Notes: a model not told the origin generated them from the letters alone. A DNA stretch of 52,772 nt from Sphingomonas sp. SRS2 (GCF_000971055.1 NZ_LARW01000164.1:1-52772), one strand, 5' to 3'. Numbered from the stretch's first letter, positions 1 through 8,531 are shown. Program-made: numbers and translations.

Positions 1-124
1 ATGGCCGAAGCCGCTCGAACTGCTGTTCACTCAACCAAAACTCGCTCAAATCCACGCTCCTGCTGTCGCAGAGCCTGAATCACATCCGAGCCGCCGTGGG
101 AATCCCATTTATGGGTCCGGACCC
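1..124 (-). mobile_element. IS5-family insertion sequence, 5' end (runs off left edge)
   Basis: Read on the minus strand, a transposase-like start appears at about base 49 (TTG) or 55 (GTG), giving SEFWLSEQQFERLRP. This matches the N-terminus of many IS5-family (IS427/IS1031-like) transposases. An AGGAG at 61-57 lies seven bases before the TTG. Upstream, GGGTCCGGACCCATAAATGG (minus strand, ending at about 124) looks like the IS terminus. It is followed by TA/CTAG (124-127), a typical target for this group. The other end, the rest of the transposase and the target duplication lie outside the window. The element has cut the dGTPase-like gene at 125-400. The family assignment rests on 16 residues and the end structure, so it is probable, not certain. 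Confidence 0.6.
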
Positions 125-400
125 TAGCGCAACGCCAATGCTCCTCGCCAGATTGGAAACCTCATGCGAGTGGGTGAGGCGATTTCTAACACTATCGTTC
201 TTATCCAGTGGGAAGACTTGAGTTTTATCCGCCAATCTGCGCACCGGGGTACTGAACAATATCCGGTCGTAGTCCCTCTCAATCTCTGTTCGCGTCCCTG
301 CTGCATTCAACGGCACAGGATCCGCCTTGTCGGAGAGGTCTTTTCGCCTAGCCGAACTCAGCAATTTTCCCCAGTCCAACATGATCAACGGATCTCCCAT
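125..400 (-). pseudogene. dGTPase-like HD phosphohydrolase, truncated by IS
   Basis: About 92 N-terminal residues of a dGTP triphosphohydrolase-like protein are present: RTEIERDYDRILFSTPVRRL, DKTQVFPLDKND and VRNRLTHSHEVSNLARSIG. These match the start of the Dgt/HD family, in which the first His of the HD metal site lies in the RLTHSxEV motif. Full-length members have several hundred residues. Here the frame enters the IS end at about 124 and stops at 80-82, so the rest of the HD domain is missing. The ATG at 400 follows the TAA of the upstream gene by two bases, which suggests translational coupling. A second ATG at 382 (MLDWGKLL) has GGAGA ten bases upstream and could be the true start. Family enzymes hydrolyse dNTPs to nucleoside and triphosphate, and some protect against phage. 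The remainder may exist beyond the IS. Confidence 0.75.
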
Positions 401-402
401 TT

Positions 403-1632
403 TTATCGCGTAAGCGCCGAAAAGAAACTTCTTTGATTTCGCAGCCTTACGAAGTCTCCGCTCTTTATTGTATTAGTGCTACGCCTTGTCCCGCCAGATG
501 ATGTCACAACTTGCAAATCCGGATTATTGACTAATGAGAAATTGATATCATCGCTGTGAGCAGGTGTCTGATTGTACGAACTCGAATAAAATTTATGAAT
601 GCTCAAGTGGCCGCCGTTCTTCTCCAAAAGATTGGGAATATCCCGATCAAGCTGATTTCTAGCATGCGACCTACTGGCACGATCAAAAAGATATAAGTTC
701 AGCTCCTCATTCGGGTTATAATAAAGCATATTCAATCCCGATCTCCCAAAGTGCGCTTGCGCGCTCTTATTCTTATGGAGAACATCGTTATAAACCTGCC
801 GAGCCTTATAAGAGTTAGCGAAATGTATTAGCCAATACCTCCATCCATTTGGATTATGTATAGAGAAGGGGCTAACATAGCTTGAGATACCTTTTAGAGC
901 CTCAAATACTATCTTTTCTACGGACCCTAACCACTGTTTTTTATTCTGATTTTTGTCGATTTCTGCAACATTCCCCGTAAATGGGATAGAGTTATTTGCA
1001 GAGATTTCGATCACACGGCTAGGAGTGAGATAAGTAAGAAATGACTCTATAGCAAATGTGAGAAATATCTCAGTCGATCTAGCTACACCCATTAAGTATG
1101 CAAGTGACTTCTCAGAAACCTGAGTGTACCCGTACTGATCTAGATTAAATAAAAGATTCTTGAAGTTTTTATATTTTATGCTCTCGCATATGGATATTTT
1201 ATTCTCCTCAAATGCGCCTACGGAGAAATTTATTTCAAGCGACAGCCTTGGGCAGGTTTCGGCGATCTCTTCGACCATTGATGCAATGTTATTCTGGAGT
1301 AACGATATTGCTTCGTGACTCAAATCGTTGAAATATAAAGAACATTCTATATCGAGCGGCTTAAATCCCTCGATGACTCGTATGACATTCAACTCCTTGG
1401 AGATTTCCTTAAGCACTCGCAAAAAAATTATCGGGGAACCCACCGAGCCACCGTTATACAATCCTGCTCCACAAAATCCATCAACAATAGCGAGACGAAA
1501 TTTTCCTTGCTGAGGAAGCACGCATCGAATTCTAAGGTATTCACGAAAATACTCGTCTAATACCTTTAATTTTATCTTAGAGTGGCTATTAATATTAGCG
1601 CCATTCGCCCAATCATATTCTTTCTTGGACAT
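403..1632 (-). CDS. tcmP: Three-Cys-motif partner protein (TcmP-like)
   Basis: A 409-residue protein starting MSKKEYDWANG. Its N-terminal part has a Rossmann/methyltransferase-like motif I (VDGFCGAGLYNGG, about residues 60-72) and resembles the TcmP family, usually found beside Gp37/Gp68 (DUF5131) proteins. That gene is directly upstream here and overlaps this one by 20 bases, so the two are probably co-translated. The frame is open further upstream to 1782, but that stretch lies inside the neighbour and does not resemble the family. The ATG at 1632 begins the recognisable part. Base composition is visibly AT-rich, with many AUA, AGA and TTA-type codons, unlike the chromosome to the right, which indicates transfer. 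The molecular function of TcmP is not established. A nucleic-acid or nucleotide modification role is an inference from its fold and partner. Confidence 0.8.
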   Translation of the reverse strand: MSKKEYDWANGANINSHSKIKLKVLDEYFREYLRIRCVLPQQGKFRLAIVDGFCGAGLYNGGSVGSPIIFLRVLKEISKELNVIRVIEGFKPLDIECSLYFNDLSHEAISLLQNNIASMVEEIAETCPRLSLEINFSVGAFEENKISICESIKYKNFKNLLFNLDQYGYTQVSEKSLAYLMGVARSTEIFLTFAIESFLTYLTPSRVIEISANNSIPFTGNVAEIDKNQNKKQWLGSVEKIVFEALKGISSYVSPFSIHNPNGWRYWLIHFANSYKARQVYNDVLHKNKSAQAHFGRSGLNMLYYNPNEELNLYLFDRASRSHARNQLDRDIPNLLEKNGGHLSIHKFYSSSYNQTPAHSDDINFSLVNNPDLQVVTSSGGTRRSTNTIKSGDFVRLRNQRSFFSALTR

Positions 1633-2425
1633 CGGGAATTCTCTTGTTAAGGCCTGCATAGAAAATTGGCATATCGTCCCAATGCTTACCTTTATAGGTT
1701 CTTCCATTAGCCTTCTTCGATCTACGCCTATTATCGCTGCCCCAAGAACCCCATTGCTTGAAGAAAAATGCTGTATCAGCAATAGAGCATTGATCGAATA
1801 TTTCGTCTATCCATTCTTCTTTTATCGGTCTGGAACGAGGGCCGCTTTCACCGCCGACGATTGCCCAGTCTATACCAGAAAGGTTCACGTTTCCGACCGA
1901 GCTTATCAATGGTTCGAAGGATACGAATCTTATAGCTGCAGGAGTAAGGCGAAGAGAGTCGATCCGATCCACCACATCAGCGGCTTCGACACTCGTTCCA
2001 AGCCAAACATTAGGCAAAACTTCGCCAATCTCTGACGAAACTATGGAAGCCATTCGCTCGGGACGCTTCGTCAATATCTGATAATGGTGCCGTGGAGTTT
2101 CTTTCATTACTTTCCACACAGCTTTTATGAATTCCAAGCTTACCGCCTCATGAAAAAGATCGCTCATGGAGTTTACGAATATTTTCCGCGGCTTTTTCCA
2201 CTTGTATGGTACCCCGAGCGAAGCATCATCTAGTCGTACCTTGCCTGTCCAAATCGCTTTACCGCCGGATATTCGGGTTAGCCCCTTATATTTGGACAGT
2301 TCCATAGACGCTAAGCGCCTGGCCATATTCATGGCGTAGCAATTCGTGCAGCCGGCCGACACGATATTGCAACCCGCAACTGGGTTCCATGTTGAATCTG
2401 TCCATTCAATTTCGGTGGTGCTCAT
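1613..2425 (-). CDS. DUF5131 (phage Gp37/Gp68) three-Cys-motif protein
   Basis: A 270-residue protein. The N-terminus EIEWTDSTWNPVAGC is typical of the Gp37/Gp68 family (DUF5131). Cysteines at 19, 26 and 29 form a CX6CX2C motif, a spacing that could hold an iron-sulfur cluster in a radical-SAM-like enzyme. Further family blocks are IFVNSMSDLFHE, ILTKRPERM, WLGTSVE and VGGESGPRSRPI. The family occurs in phages and mobile islands and is regularly paired with TcmP, which follows here with a 20-base overlap. It is the first gene of a three-gene operon ending in a dGTPase-like gene. AT-rich composition supports acquisition by transfer. Its substrate is unknown; radical-SAM chemistry is a family-based inference, not shown here. 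Confidence 0.88.
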   Translation of the reverse strand: MSTTEIEWTDSTWNPVAGCNIVSAGCTNCYAMNMARRLASMELSKYKGLTRISGGKAIWTGKVRLDDASLGVPYKWKKPRKIFVNSMSDLFHEAVSLEFIKAVWKVMKETPRHHYQILTKRPERMASIVSSEIGEVLPNVWLGTSVEAADVVDRIDSLRLTPAAIRFVSFEPLISSVGNVNLSGIDWAIVGGESGPRSRPIKEEWIDEIFDQCSIADTAFFFKQWGSWGSDNRRRSKKANGRTYKGKHWDDMPIFYAGLNKRIPDVQERI

Positions 2426-2906
2426 AGTGGATAAGTTCGATCATAAGAATTTTATACGATGGACGTTTGTAGCTAGGCCCGAATGAATCAGGCAGTGAAA
2501 CAAACCGTCGCGGTAAATTTTGATCGTATCAGATTCGCTTGGCTTCACCAGCGTGTCCAACTCGGTTTCACGGTCTAATCCCGTATCATGCCTTTTTTTT
2601 TCGATCGGCATCTAAAATTTGGCGGATCAGCCGGAATTGGCCGAGGTCGCTCAGAAATTTTCGACACGGGGCTTGGTGTCGATTGGTCAATTTTTCCACA
2701 AAGTTGGTGGATCGATGCCAAGTTGGTGCCCCCCCTCATCCGCCTTTGGCTCAGAGCTTGTATGTTCACCTCCCAATCCACCAACAGCATGGAGTGAGTT
2801 TGTTCGTTGTTTGTTCTTGCAATCTATTGCCATTTCTGATATCGACCACAGATTGAGCGCGCCTTGGATTGCGCCTCAACAATCTGGCAAATCGAGCAGA
2901 TAAGGC
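2426..2906. other. Intergenic transition zone, no gene recognised
   Basis: No convincing gene is visible in these 481 bases. The first half is AT-rich like the island; the right end approaches the GC-rich chromosome. It holds a run of nine T at 2593-2601. Several TTGGTG copies occur between about 2670 and 2728, including AAGTTGGTG at 2701-2709 and 2720-2728. A 10-base inverted repeat is listed separately. Short open frames on both strands (for example 2575-2790) have no recognisable protein signature. This may be where the island joined the chromosome, but no integrase or attachment duplication could be identified. Confidence 0.5.
2703..2785. repeat. 10-bp inverted repeat in the junction region
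   Basis: GTTGGTGGAT at 2703-2712 and its exact complement ATCCACCAAC at 2776-2785 are separated by 63 bases. The pair could be a remnant of mobile-element ends, a recombinase site or a long hairpin. Its position between the AT-rich operon and thiG makes a junction role plausible, but nothing else in the sequence supports a specific function. Confidence 0.4.
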
Positions 2907-3296
2907 ATGCAACCCGACATCCTCGCCAACGCCCCCCGCTGCGGCGCACGCACCCGCGCCGGGCACGCGTGCCTCTCCCCCGCCATCAGCGGCAGACGGC
3001 GCTGCCGCATGCACGGCGGCAAAGGCAGCGGTGCGCCGCGTGGCAATCGCAACGCGTGGAAACATGGCCTGCGCTCCGCGCGGATGGCCGAGATTCGGCG
3101 TTATCTGCGGGTCAGCAATCTGGTGATCGCCACCTGCCGGGCGCGGCTGGCGCTGTACAGGGCGCTTGAGCGGGCGGGCGCCGATACGCGGGCCCACCTG
3201 CCGGCCATGAGCCCGACAGAAAAAATAATAGAAAAACGCACCATCAACCCCATGCACCCGGAATCGTCGCCGGAAACGGGGACAGAAACCGCGCTA
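2907..3296 (+). CDS. HGG-motif small protein, C-terminus undefined
   Basis: The ATG at 2907 opens MQPDILANAPRCGARTRAGH, with CGARTRAGHAC, CRMHGGKGSGAPRGNRNAWK and KHG. This is the conserved core of a small HGG-motif family (HGGxSTG-like) often found in alphaproteobacteria. Two Cys/His pairs (CGARTRAGHAC, CRMHGG) could bind a metal. Family members are usually about 100-150 residues. About 130 residues are covered here, ending where the convergent thiG gene stops. The frame does not close there but stays open to 4625, antisense to all of thiG. The long tail is therefore probably a GC-driven readthrough, and the gene may have lost its own stop. TAA and TGA occur in the other two frames right at 3295-3300, so a one-base indel would restore a normal end. 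Function unknown. Confidence 0.45.
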
Positions 3297-4319
3297 AATG
3301 AGCCCAGCCAAGGGACTCGACGGATCGGCATACATGCGCCGTCCCATCCGCCCGGCGCGATAGGCGAGGCGTCCGCTCTCGACCGCCAGCTTCATCGCGG
3401 TCGCCATCATCACCGGGTTCTTGGCTTCGGCGATCGCGGTGTTCATCAGCACGCCCGCGCAGCCCAGTTCCATCGCGACGGTCGCTTCGGAGGCGGTTCC
3501 GACGCCGGCGTCGACCAGCACCGGAAGATTGGTGCCCTCGACGATCAGGCGGATCGTCACCTTGTTCTGGATGCCGAGGCCCGAGCCGATCGGCGCGCCC
3601 AGCGGCATGATCGCCACCGCGCCGGCATTTTCCAGCCGCTTCGCCGCGATCGGATCGTCGACGCAGTAGACCATCGGCAGGAAGCCTTCCTTGGCCAGAA
3701 TCTCGGTCGCGCGCAGTGTCTCGACCATGTCGGGATAGAGCGTCTTCGCCTCTCCCAGCACTTCGAGCTTCACCAGGTCCCAGCCGCCGGCCTCGCGCGC
3801 CAGCCGCAGCGTGCGGATCGCGTCCTCGCCGGTGAAGCAGCCGGCGGTGTTGGGCAGATAGGTGATCTTCTTCGGATCGATATAGTCGGTCAGCATCGGC
3901 GCCTTGGGATCGGCGATGTTGACCCGGCGCACCGCGACGGTGACGATCTCCGCGCCCGACGCCTCGACCGCGGCGGCGTTCTGCGCGAAATCCTTGTACT
4001 TGCCGGTGCCGACGATCAGCCGCGACCGGAAGGTCCGCCCCGCGACCGTCCAGCTGTCGTCGTCAACAGCGGCGGCGTGATCGCCACCCCCTACAAAATG
4101 CACGATCTCCAGATCGTCGCCATCCTCGACCAGCACCTGATCGAGCGTCGAGCGGGGCACGACCTCCAGATTGCGTTCCACCGCGACCTTGGTCGGCTCC
4201 AGCCCGAGCTCCTGGGCGAGCTGGGCGATGGTGATGCCGGCGATGATCCGGCGATGCTCGCCATTGATGCGGACCTGGATCGTGCCGTCGGGATTGGTCA
4301 TCATGTCTCCAATGCGCAT
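3294..4319 (-). CDS. thiG: ThiS-ThiG fusion, thiazole synthase
   Basis: A 341-residue fusion. Residues about 14-79 are a ThiS-type ubiquitin-like sulfur carrier ([26 protein letters not shown], ending FVGGG). Residues about 88-341 are the ThiG barrel. The Schiff-base lysine is K184 ([10 protein letters not shown]), followed by the phosphate-binding [12 protein letters not shown] and [15 protein letters not shown]. ThiG forms the thiazole phosphate of thiamine from deoxyxylulose 5-phosphate, dehydroglycine and ThiS-bound sulfur. In the fusion the Gly-Gly of ThiS is internal, so thiocarboxylate formation would need cleavage or another route. The start is uncertain: GGAGA lies just before ATGs at 4304 and 4301, so [10 protein letters not shown] may be the real N-terminus. 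No riboswitch fits in the short gap to aroQ. Confidence 0.95.
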   Translation of the reverse strand: MRIGDMMTNPDGTIQVRINGEHRRIIAGITIAQLAQELGLEPTKVAVERNLEVVPRSTLDQVLVEDGDDLEIVHFVGGGDHAAAVDDDSWTVAGRTFRSRLIVGTGKYKDFAQNAAAVEASGAEIVTVAVRRVNIADPKAPMLTDYIDPKKITYLPNTAGCFTGEDAIRTLRLAREAGGWDLVKLEVLGEAKTLYPDMVETLRATEILAKEGFLPMVYCVDDPIAAKRLENAGAVAIMPLGAPIGSGLGIQNKVTIRLIVEGTNLPVLVDAGVGTASEATVAMELGCAGVLMNTAIAEAKNPVMMATAMKLAVESGRLAYRAGRMGRRMYADPSSPLAGLI

Positions 4320-4399
4320 CTGCCCAATGCGCTTTCGCTTTGTGTCGCGGAGTCATATAGGGGTGGCGGTCGCCCCCTCGCAATCGAAAGGCTGGAAGT

Positions 4400-4840
4400 T
4401 TGGCGGATCGCCCGGTCATCTTCGTCCTCAATGGCCCCAATCTCAACATGCTCGGCACCCGCGAGCCCGAGATTTACGGCTCGGACACGCTCGACGACAT
4501 CGCGGGCAAGCTGGAGGATCGCGCGCTGGAACTCGGCGTGGCGATCGACATGCGGCAATCGAACCATGAAGGCCATCTGGTCGACTGGATCCAGGAAGCG
4601 GCGATCAGCGGCGCAAAGGCGGTGATCATCAATCCCGGCGCCTACACCCACACTTCGATCGCGCTGCACGACGCGATCAAGGGCGTCCGGATTCCGGTGA
4701 TCGAGGTCCATCTGTCGAACCCGCATGCGCGCGAGGCATTCCGCCATGTCAGCTATGTGGGACAGGCGGCGAAGGGCTCGATCATGGGGTTCGGCGTGCA
4801 AAGCTATATGCTGGCGCTGGACGCCGCCGCCCGCTTCTGA
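4400..4840 (+). CDS. aroQ: Type II 3-dehydroquinate dehydratase
   Basis: A 146-residue protein, the usual size for the type II dodecameric enzyme, which converts 3-dehydroquinate to 3-dehydroshikimate in the shikimate pathway. The [10 protein letters not shown] motif spans residues 10-19. The catalytic tyrosine is Tyr26 in the flexible lid (REPEIYG), followed by RQSNHEG at 52-58, NPGAYTHT at 78-85 and the catalytic His104 in EVHLSN. The start is a TTG at 4400 with AAAGG at 4387-4391, eight bases upstream; no in-frame ATG precedes the conserved core. It lies divergent from thiG and upstream of accB and accC, an order common in alphaproteobacteria, so it is probably the first gene of an aroQ-accB-accC transcript. 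Confidence 0.96.
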   Translation: MADRPVIFVLNGPNLNMLGTREPEIYGSDTLDDIAGKLEDRALELGVAIDMRQSNHEGHLVDWIQEAAISGAKAVIINPGAYTHTSIALHDAIKGVRIPVIEVHLSNPHAREAFRHVSYVGQAAKGSIMGFGVQSYMLALDAAARF

Positions 4841-4880
4841 CAATGGCGTGCGCCACGGATCAACAATCGACGAGCAACTA

Positions 4881-5357
4881 ATGGCCGATCAATCGCAGGG
4901 GAAAGCAATGCAGGTAGACCCGGAACTGGTACGCCAGCTTGCCGTGCTCCTCGACGACACCAACCTGACCGAGATCGAAATCCAGGACGGTGAGCGGCGC
5001 ATCAGGGTCGCGCGCAACATTGCCGCCGCCGCGCCGGTCTACGCCGCGCCTGCCGCGCCGACTGCCGCCCCCGCCGCTGTTGGGGCCCCGGCCCCGGTCG
5101 CGCCCGAGGCTGCGGCGGATCATCCCGGCACGGTCAAGTCGCCGATGGTTGGCACCGTCTATCTGTCGGCAGAGCCCGGCGCGAAGCAGTTCGCTTCGGT
5201 CGGCGACAAGGTTGCCGCCGGTCAGACGCTGCTGATCGTCGAGGCGATGAAGGTGATGAACGCGATCCCCGCGCCGCGCGCCGGCACGGTCAAGGCGGTG
5301 CTGGTCGAGAACGGCCAGCCCGTGGAATATGATCAGCCTCTCATTGTCGTCGAGTAA
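4881..5357 (+). CDS. accB: Biotin carboxyl carrier protein of acetyl-CoA carboxylase
   Basis: A 158-residue protein. The N-terminal part ([18 protein letters not shown]) is followed by a flexible Ala/Pro linker (about residues 48-80) and the biotinyl domain. The biotinylated lysine is K124 in VEAMKVMN. AccB carries the carboxyl group between biotin carboxylase (AccC, the next gene, six bases downstream) and the carboxyltransferase AccAD in the first step of fatty acid synthesis. Starts at 4881 and 4908 are both possible: AGGGGA lies just before the ATG at 4908 (MQVDPELV), but the extra nine residues resemble other family members, so 4881 is given. Confidence 0.95.
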   Translation: MADQSQGKAMQVDPELVRQLAVLLDDTNLTEIEIQDGERRIRVARNIAAAAPVYAAPAAPTAAPAAVGAPAPVAPEAAADHPGTVKSPMVGTVYLSAEPGAKQFASVGDKVAAGQTLLIVEAMKVMNAIPAPRAGTVKAVLVENGQPVEYDQPLIVVE

Positions 5358-5363
5358 ACGATA

Positions 5364-6716
5364 ATGGCGATCAGCAAGGTCCTCATTGCCAATCGCGGCG
5401 AGATCGCGCTGCGCATCCACCGCGCCTGTCACGAGATGGGCATCCAGACGGTCGCGGTCCATTCGACCGCCGACGCCGACGCGATGCATGTCCGTCTCGC
5501 CGATCAGTCGGTGTGCATCGGCCCGGCGCCCGCGTCGGAAAGCTATCTCAACATCCCGAGCATCATCGCCGCCGCCGAGATTTCGGGCGCCGACGCGATC
5601 CATCCGGGCTATGGCTTCCTCTCGGAAAACGCGCGCTTTGCGGAGATCGTCGAATCGCACAACCTGATCTGGATCGGCCCGAAGCCCGAGCATATCCGGA
5701 CGATGGGCGACAAGATCGAGGCGAAGCTTTCGGCCGCCAAGCTTGGCCTGCCGCTGGTCCCTGGATCGCCCGGCCCGCTGAGTTCGTTCGAGGAGGCCCG
5801 TGCGGTCGCCGCGAAGATTGGCTATCCGGTGATCATCAAGGCCGCCTCGGGCGGCGGCGGGCGCGGCATGAAGGTCGTCGCGGCCGAGGACCAGCTCGAG
5901 ACACTGATGGCGCAGGCCGGTTCGGAGGCGAAGTCGGCCTTCGGCGACGCCACCGTCTACATGGAAAAATATCTCGGCGATCCGCGCCATATCGAGTTTC
6001 AGGTGTTCGGCGACGGCAAGGGCAATGCGATCCATGTCGGCGAGCGCGATTGCTCGCTCCAGCGCCGCCACCAGAAGGTGCTGGAGGAGGCCCCCTCCCC
6101 CGTCATCACCCATGCCCAGCGCAACGAGATGGGCGCGATCTGCGCCCGCGCGATGGCCGATATGGGCTATCGCGGCGCGGGGACGATCGAGTTCCTGTAC
6201 GAGAATGGCGAGTTCTACTTCATCGAGATGAACACCCGGCTTCAGGTCGAGCATCCCGTGACCGAGGCGATCACCGGCCTCGATCTCGTCCGCGAGCAGA
6301 TCCGCATCGCCGAAGGCAAGCCGCTCTCGGTCGCGCAGGAAGACCTCGAATTCCGCGGCCACGCGATCGAATGCCGCATCAACGCCGAGGACTGGAAGAC
6401 CTTCATGCCGAGCCCCGGCACGGTTAAAGCCTTCCATGCGCCGGGCGGCATGCACGTCCGCGTCGATAGCGGCATCTACGCCGGCTACCGCATCCCGCCC
6501 TATTACGACTCGATGATCGCCAAGCTGATCGTCTACGGCCGCGACCGTGAGGGCTGCCTGAAGCGCCTGCGTCGCGCGCTCGAGGAGTTCGTGGTCGACG
6601 GCGTCAAGACGACGATCCCAATGCACCGCGCGCTGCTCGACGACCCCGAGTTTCAGAAGGGCGAATATACGATCAAGTGGCTCGAGGAATGGCTGTCGAA
6701 GCAGACCGGCGCATGA
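5364..6716 (+). CDS. accC: Biotin carboxylase subunit of acetyl-CoA carboxylase
   Basis: A 450-residue ATP-grasp enzyme of normal family length. It has the N-terminal domain [14 protein letters not shown], the glycine-rich ATP lid [10 protein letters not shown] (residues 161-170) and the active-site block [13 protein letters not shown]. It carboxylates biotin on AccB using ATP and bicarbonate. It starts six bases after the accB stop and its own stop overlaps the next ATG (ATGA at 6713-6716), so aroQ, accB, accC and the ArsC-like gene probably share a transcript. Nothing unusual in composition or length. Confidence 0.97.
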   Translation: MAISKVLIANRGEIALRIHRACHEMGIQTVAVHSTADADAMHVRLADQSVCIGPAPASESYLNIPSIIAAAEISGADAIHPGYGFLSENARFAEIVESHNLIWIGPKPEHIRTMGDKIEAKLSAAKLGLPLVPGSPGPLSSFEEARAVAAKIGYPVIIKAASGGGGRGMKVVAAEDQLETLMAQAGSEAKSAFGDATVYMEKYLGDPRHIEFQVFGDGKGNAIHVGERDCSLQRRHQKVLEEAPSPVITHAQRNEMGAICARAMADMGYRGAGTIEFLYENGEFYFIEMNTRLQVEHPVTEAITGLDLVREQIRIAEGKPLSVAQEDLEFRGHAIECRINAEDWKTFMPSPGTVKAFHAPGGMHVRVDSGIYAGYRIPPYYDSMIAKLIVYGRDREGCLKRLRRALEEFVVDGVKTTIPMHRALLDDPEFQKGEYTIKWLEEWLSKQTGA

Positions 6717-7051
6717 AGGCAACGATCTGGCACAACCCGCGCTGCAGCAAGTCTCGCGAGGCGCTGGCGATCCTGGAGGCAACGCCCGGGGTCGAGGTCG
6801 AGGTGGTCGAGTATCTGAAGACCCCGCCCAGCCGCGCCGCGATCGCCGCGATCTACAAGAAGGCCGGGATCAGCCCGGCCGAGGGACTGCGTAAGGCCGA
6901 GGATGGCGCGAAACCGCTCAAGGGCGCGAGCGACGACGCAATCCTCGACGCGATGGCGGCCGACCCGATCCTGATCGAGCGCCCGCTCGTCGAGACAGCT
7001 AAGGGCGCGCGCCTGGGTCGACCGCCGGAGAAGGTGCGCGAGATACTCTGA
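6713..7051 (+). CDS. ArsC-family arsenate reductase-like protein
   Basis: A 112-residue thioredoxin-fold protein. Cys11 in [13 protein letters not shown] fits the HX3CX3R signature of the glutaredoxin-linked ArsC family. A later [17 protein letters not shown] block is the second conserved arginine region. True ArsC reduces arsenate to arsenite, but family members of about 110-120 residues (YffB-like) often have no proven substrate. Because the gene sits behind accC with an ATGA overlap and no ars genes are nearby, a general redox role is as likely as arsenic resistance. The start overlapping accC is preferred to the earlier ATG at 6677, which lies inside accC. Confidence 0.88.
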   Translation: MKATIWHNPRCSKSREALAILEATPGVEVEVVEYLKTPPSRAAIAAIYKKAGISPAEGLRKAEDGAKPLKGASDDAILDAMAADPILIERPLVETAKGARLGRPPEKVREIL

Positions 7052-7068
7052 TCGCTTCCGATATCGTC

Positions 7069-7088
7069 GCCCCGGCGGAGGCCGGGGC
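7069..7088. terminator. GC-rich hairpin after the acc cluster
   Basis: GCCCCGGC (7069-7076), a GGAG loop and GCCGGGGC (7081-7088) form a perfect 8-bp stem. It lies between the convergent ArsC-like and GDSL genes. There is no strong T-tract, so it may act as a weak or bidirectional terminator, or belong to the dispersed palindrome family seen elsewhere in the window. Confidence 0.45.
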
Positions 7089-7117
7089 CGCTACAGGCTC
7101 TTTGACAAACGAAGAAC

Positions 7118-7807
7118 TCAGGACGCGCCCTGCACCTTAGCCGACGCCATCCGGCTCGCGGGTTGCAGGTAGCGGTCGATGATCGCGGTCCAGCGCTGGT
7201 AGCCGCTCTCGTTCAGGTGCAGGCCGTCCAGTCGGAAAAGCTGCACGTCGGGCCGCCCGTCGGCCGCCAGCAGCGCCGTCCCGACATCGATATAGTCGAA
7301 CCCCACCGCTGCCGCGCTCGCCCTGATCGCGGCGTTGGCGGCGCCCATATGCGGATAGAGGTGCCAGCGCGACGGGGTCGGCTTCATCGACAGATAGGCG
7401 ATCCGCGCCGCCGGCATGTCGCGCCGCAGCCGGGCGAGCAGGGTAAGCACATCGGATGCGGCCTGCTCGGCGCTCGCCCCGCCCGCGATGTCGTTCTCGC
7501 CGACATAGACCAGCACCGACGCCGGCTGCACGCCCGCGACCACGCGGTCATAATGGTGGAGGACATCAGCGGTCGTCGCGCCGCCGAAGCCGCGATTGGC
7601 GGCGTGGAGCGCCGGAAAGCTCCCCGCGACATCCCACAGCCGGATGCTCGAACTGCCGAGGAACAGCGTCGACGCCTGCCCCGCACCCGCAAAGGCCGCG
7701 ACCTCCGCGTCGAAGCGTGACAGCGGTTTCGCCGGAACCATCGGTTCCGCCGCCAGCGCCGCCGCAGCCGCCGTCATCGCCATGACTGCCGTCAGTATCA
7801 GTTTCAT
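7118..7807 (-). CDS. Secreted SGNH/GDSL-family hydrolase
   Basis: A 229-residue protein with an N-terminal signal peptide (about residues 1-20, MKLILTAVMAMTAAAAALAA), so it is probably periplasmic. SGNH blocks are visible: FLGSSSIRLW with the nucleophile probably Ser53, NRGFGGATT (oxyanion Gly), GENDIAGG (Asn) and DGLHLNESGY with Asp194 and His197. The family cleaves esters or acetyl groups on lipids, carbohydrates or small molecules; the substrate here cannot be told. Block I reads GSSSI instead of GDSxT, as in many bacterial SGNH members. It is convergent with the ArsC-like gene and downstream of the GST gene. Confidence 0.88.
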   Translation of the reverse strand: MKLILTAVMAMTAAAAALAAEPMVPAKPLSRFDAEVAAFAGAGQASTLFLGSSSIRLWDVAGSFPALHAANRGFGGATTADVLHHYDRVVAGVQPASVLVYVGENDIAGGASAEQAASDVLTLLARLRRDMPAARIAYLSMKPTPSRWHLYPHMGAANAAIRASAAAVGFDYIDVGTALLAADGRPDVQLFRLDGLHLNESGYQRWTAIIDRYLQPASRMASAKVQGAS

Positions 7808-7877
7808 ATCCGCCGAAATCCGCCTGCCGCCGCAATTTAGTCACGTCTGGCCGATGGAAAAAGCCGCGGAGGCGAAA

Positions 7878-8531
7878 CTATCCGCCAGCCGTCGCAGCGG
7901 TGAAAACCGCCAGCTGATCGGCGAAGGCCCGCTGGTACGCAGGCCGCATTTCGCCCCGCGCGACATAAGCGGAAAGGGTCGGGTAGGATTTCAATATCCC
8001 CGAGCCGTCCAGCCTGCGCAGCACCGTCACCATCAGCAGGTCGCCCGCATTGAACGCGCCGTCGAGCCAGTCGGCATCGCCAAGCCGGCGAGCCAGCTCG
8101 TCGAGCCGTTTGCGAACGCAATCCTCCAGCATCGGCAACCGCTCCTCGTGCCAGCTCTTGCCGCTCTCCAGGATCATCGCCATTCCGAACTCGACGATCG
8201 GCGGCTCCACCGTGTTGAGCGCGGCGAACATCCAGGTGATCGCGCGTGCGCGGGCATTCGCGTCGGCTGGCAGCAGGCCGGCATTGCGCTCAGCGATATG
8301 CAATATGATCGCACCCGACTCGAACAGTACGAGATCGCCTTCCCGATAGATCGGGATTTGCCCGAAAGGCTGTAGCGCGCGATATGCGGGCTCCTTCATC
8401 TCGGCGAACGAAACGAGCCGCACGTCATAGGGCTGGCCGACTTCTTCAAGCGCCCAGCGAACCCGCATGTCGCGCGCCAGCCCCCGGCCACGGTCGGGAG
8501 AGTTTTCGAAGGCGGTGATGGTAATCGTCAT
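7878..8531 (-). CDS. Glutathione S-transferase family protein
   Basis: A 217-residue protein with an N-terminal thioredoxin-like domain and an all-helical C-terminal domain. The glutathione-binding region shows FGQIPIY (cis-Pro60) and LFESGAIILHI with Glu71-Ser72, typical of bacterial GSTs. Residues 15-25 (RGLARDMRVRW) hold the usual site of the catalytic Ser, Cys or Tyr, and none is obvious there, so the activity class is unclear. The family conjugates or reduces electrophiles with glutathione in the cytosol. It lies between smc and the GDSL gene on the same strand. Confidence 0.88.
   Translation of the reverse strand: MTITITAFENSPDRGRGLARDMRVRWALEEVGQPYDVRLVSFAEMKEPAYRALQPFGQIPIYREGDLVLFESGAIILHIAERNAGLLPADANARARAITWMFAALNTVEPPIVEFGMAMILESGKSWHEERLPMLEDCVRKRLDELARRLGDADWLDGAFNAGDLLMVTVLRRLDGSGILKSYPTLSAYVARGEMRPAYQRAFADQLAVFTAATAGG

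Noticed and set aside
4878-6782. 634-residue frame antisense to accB and accC
   Set aside because: A shadow of high-GC coding sequence; composition is Arg/Asp/Gly-rich without family motifs, and accB and accC are certain.
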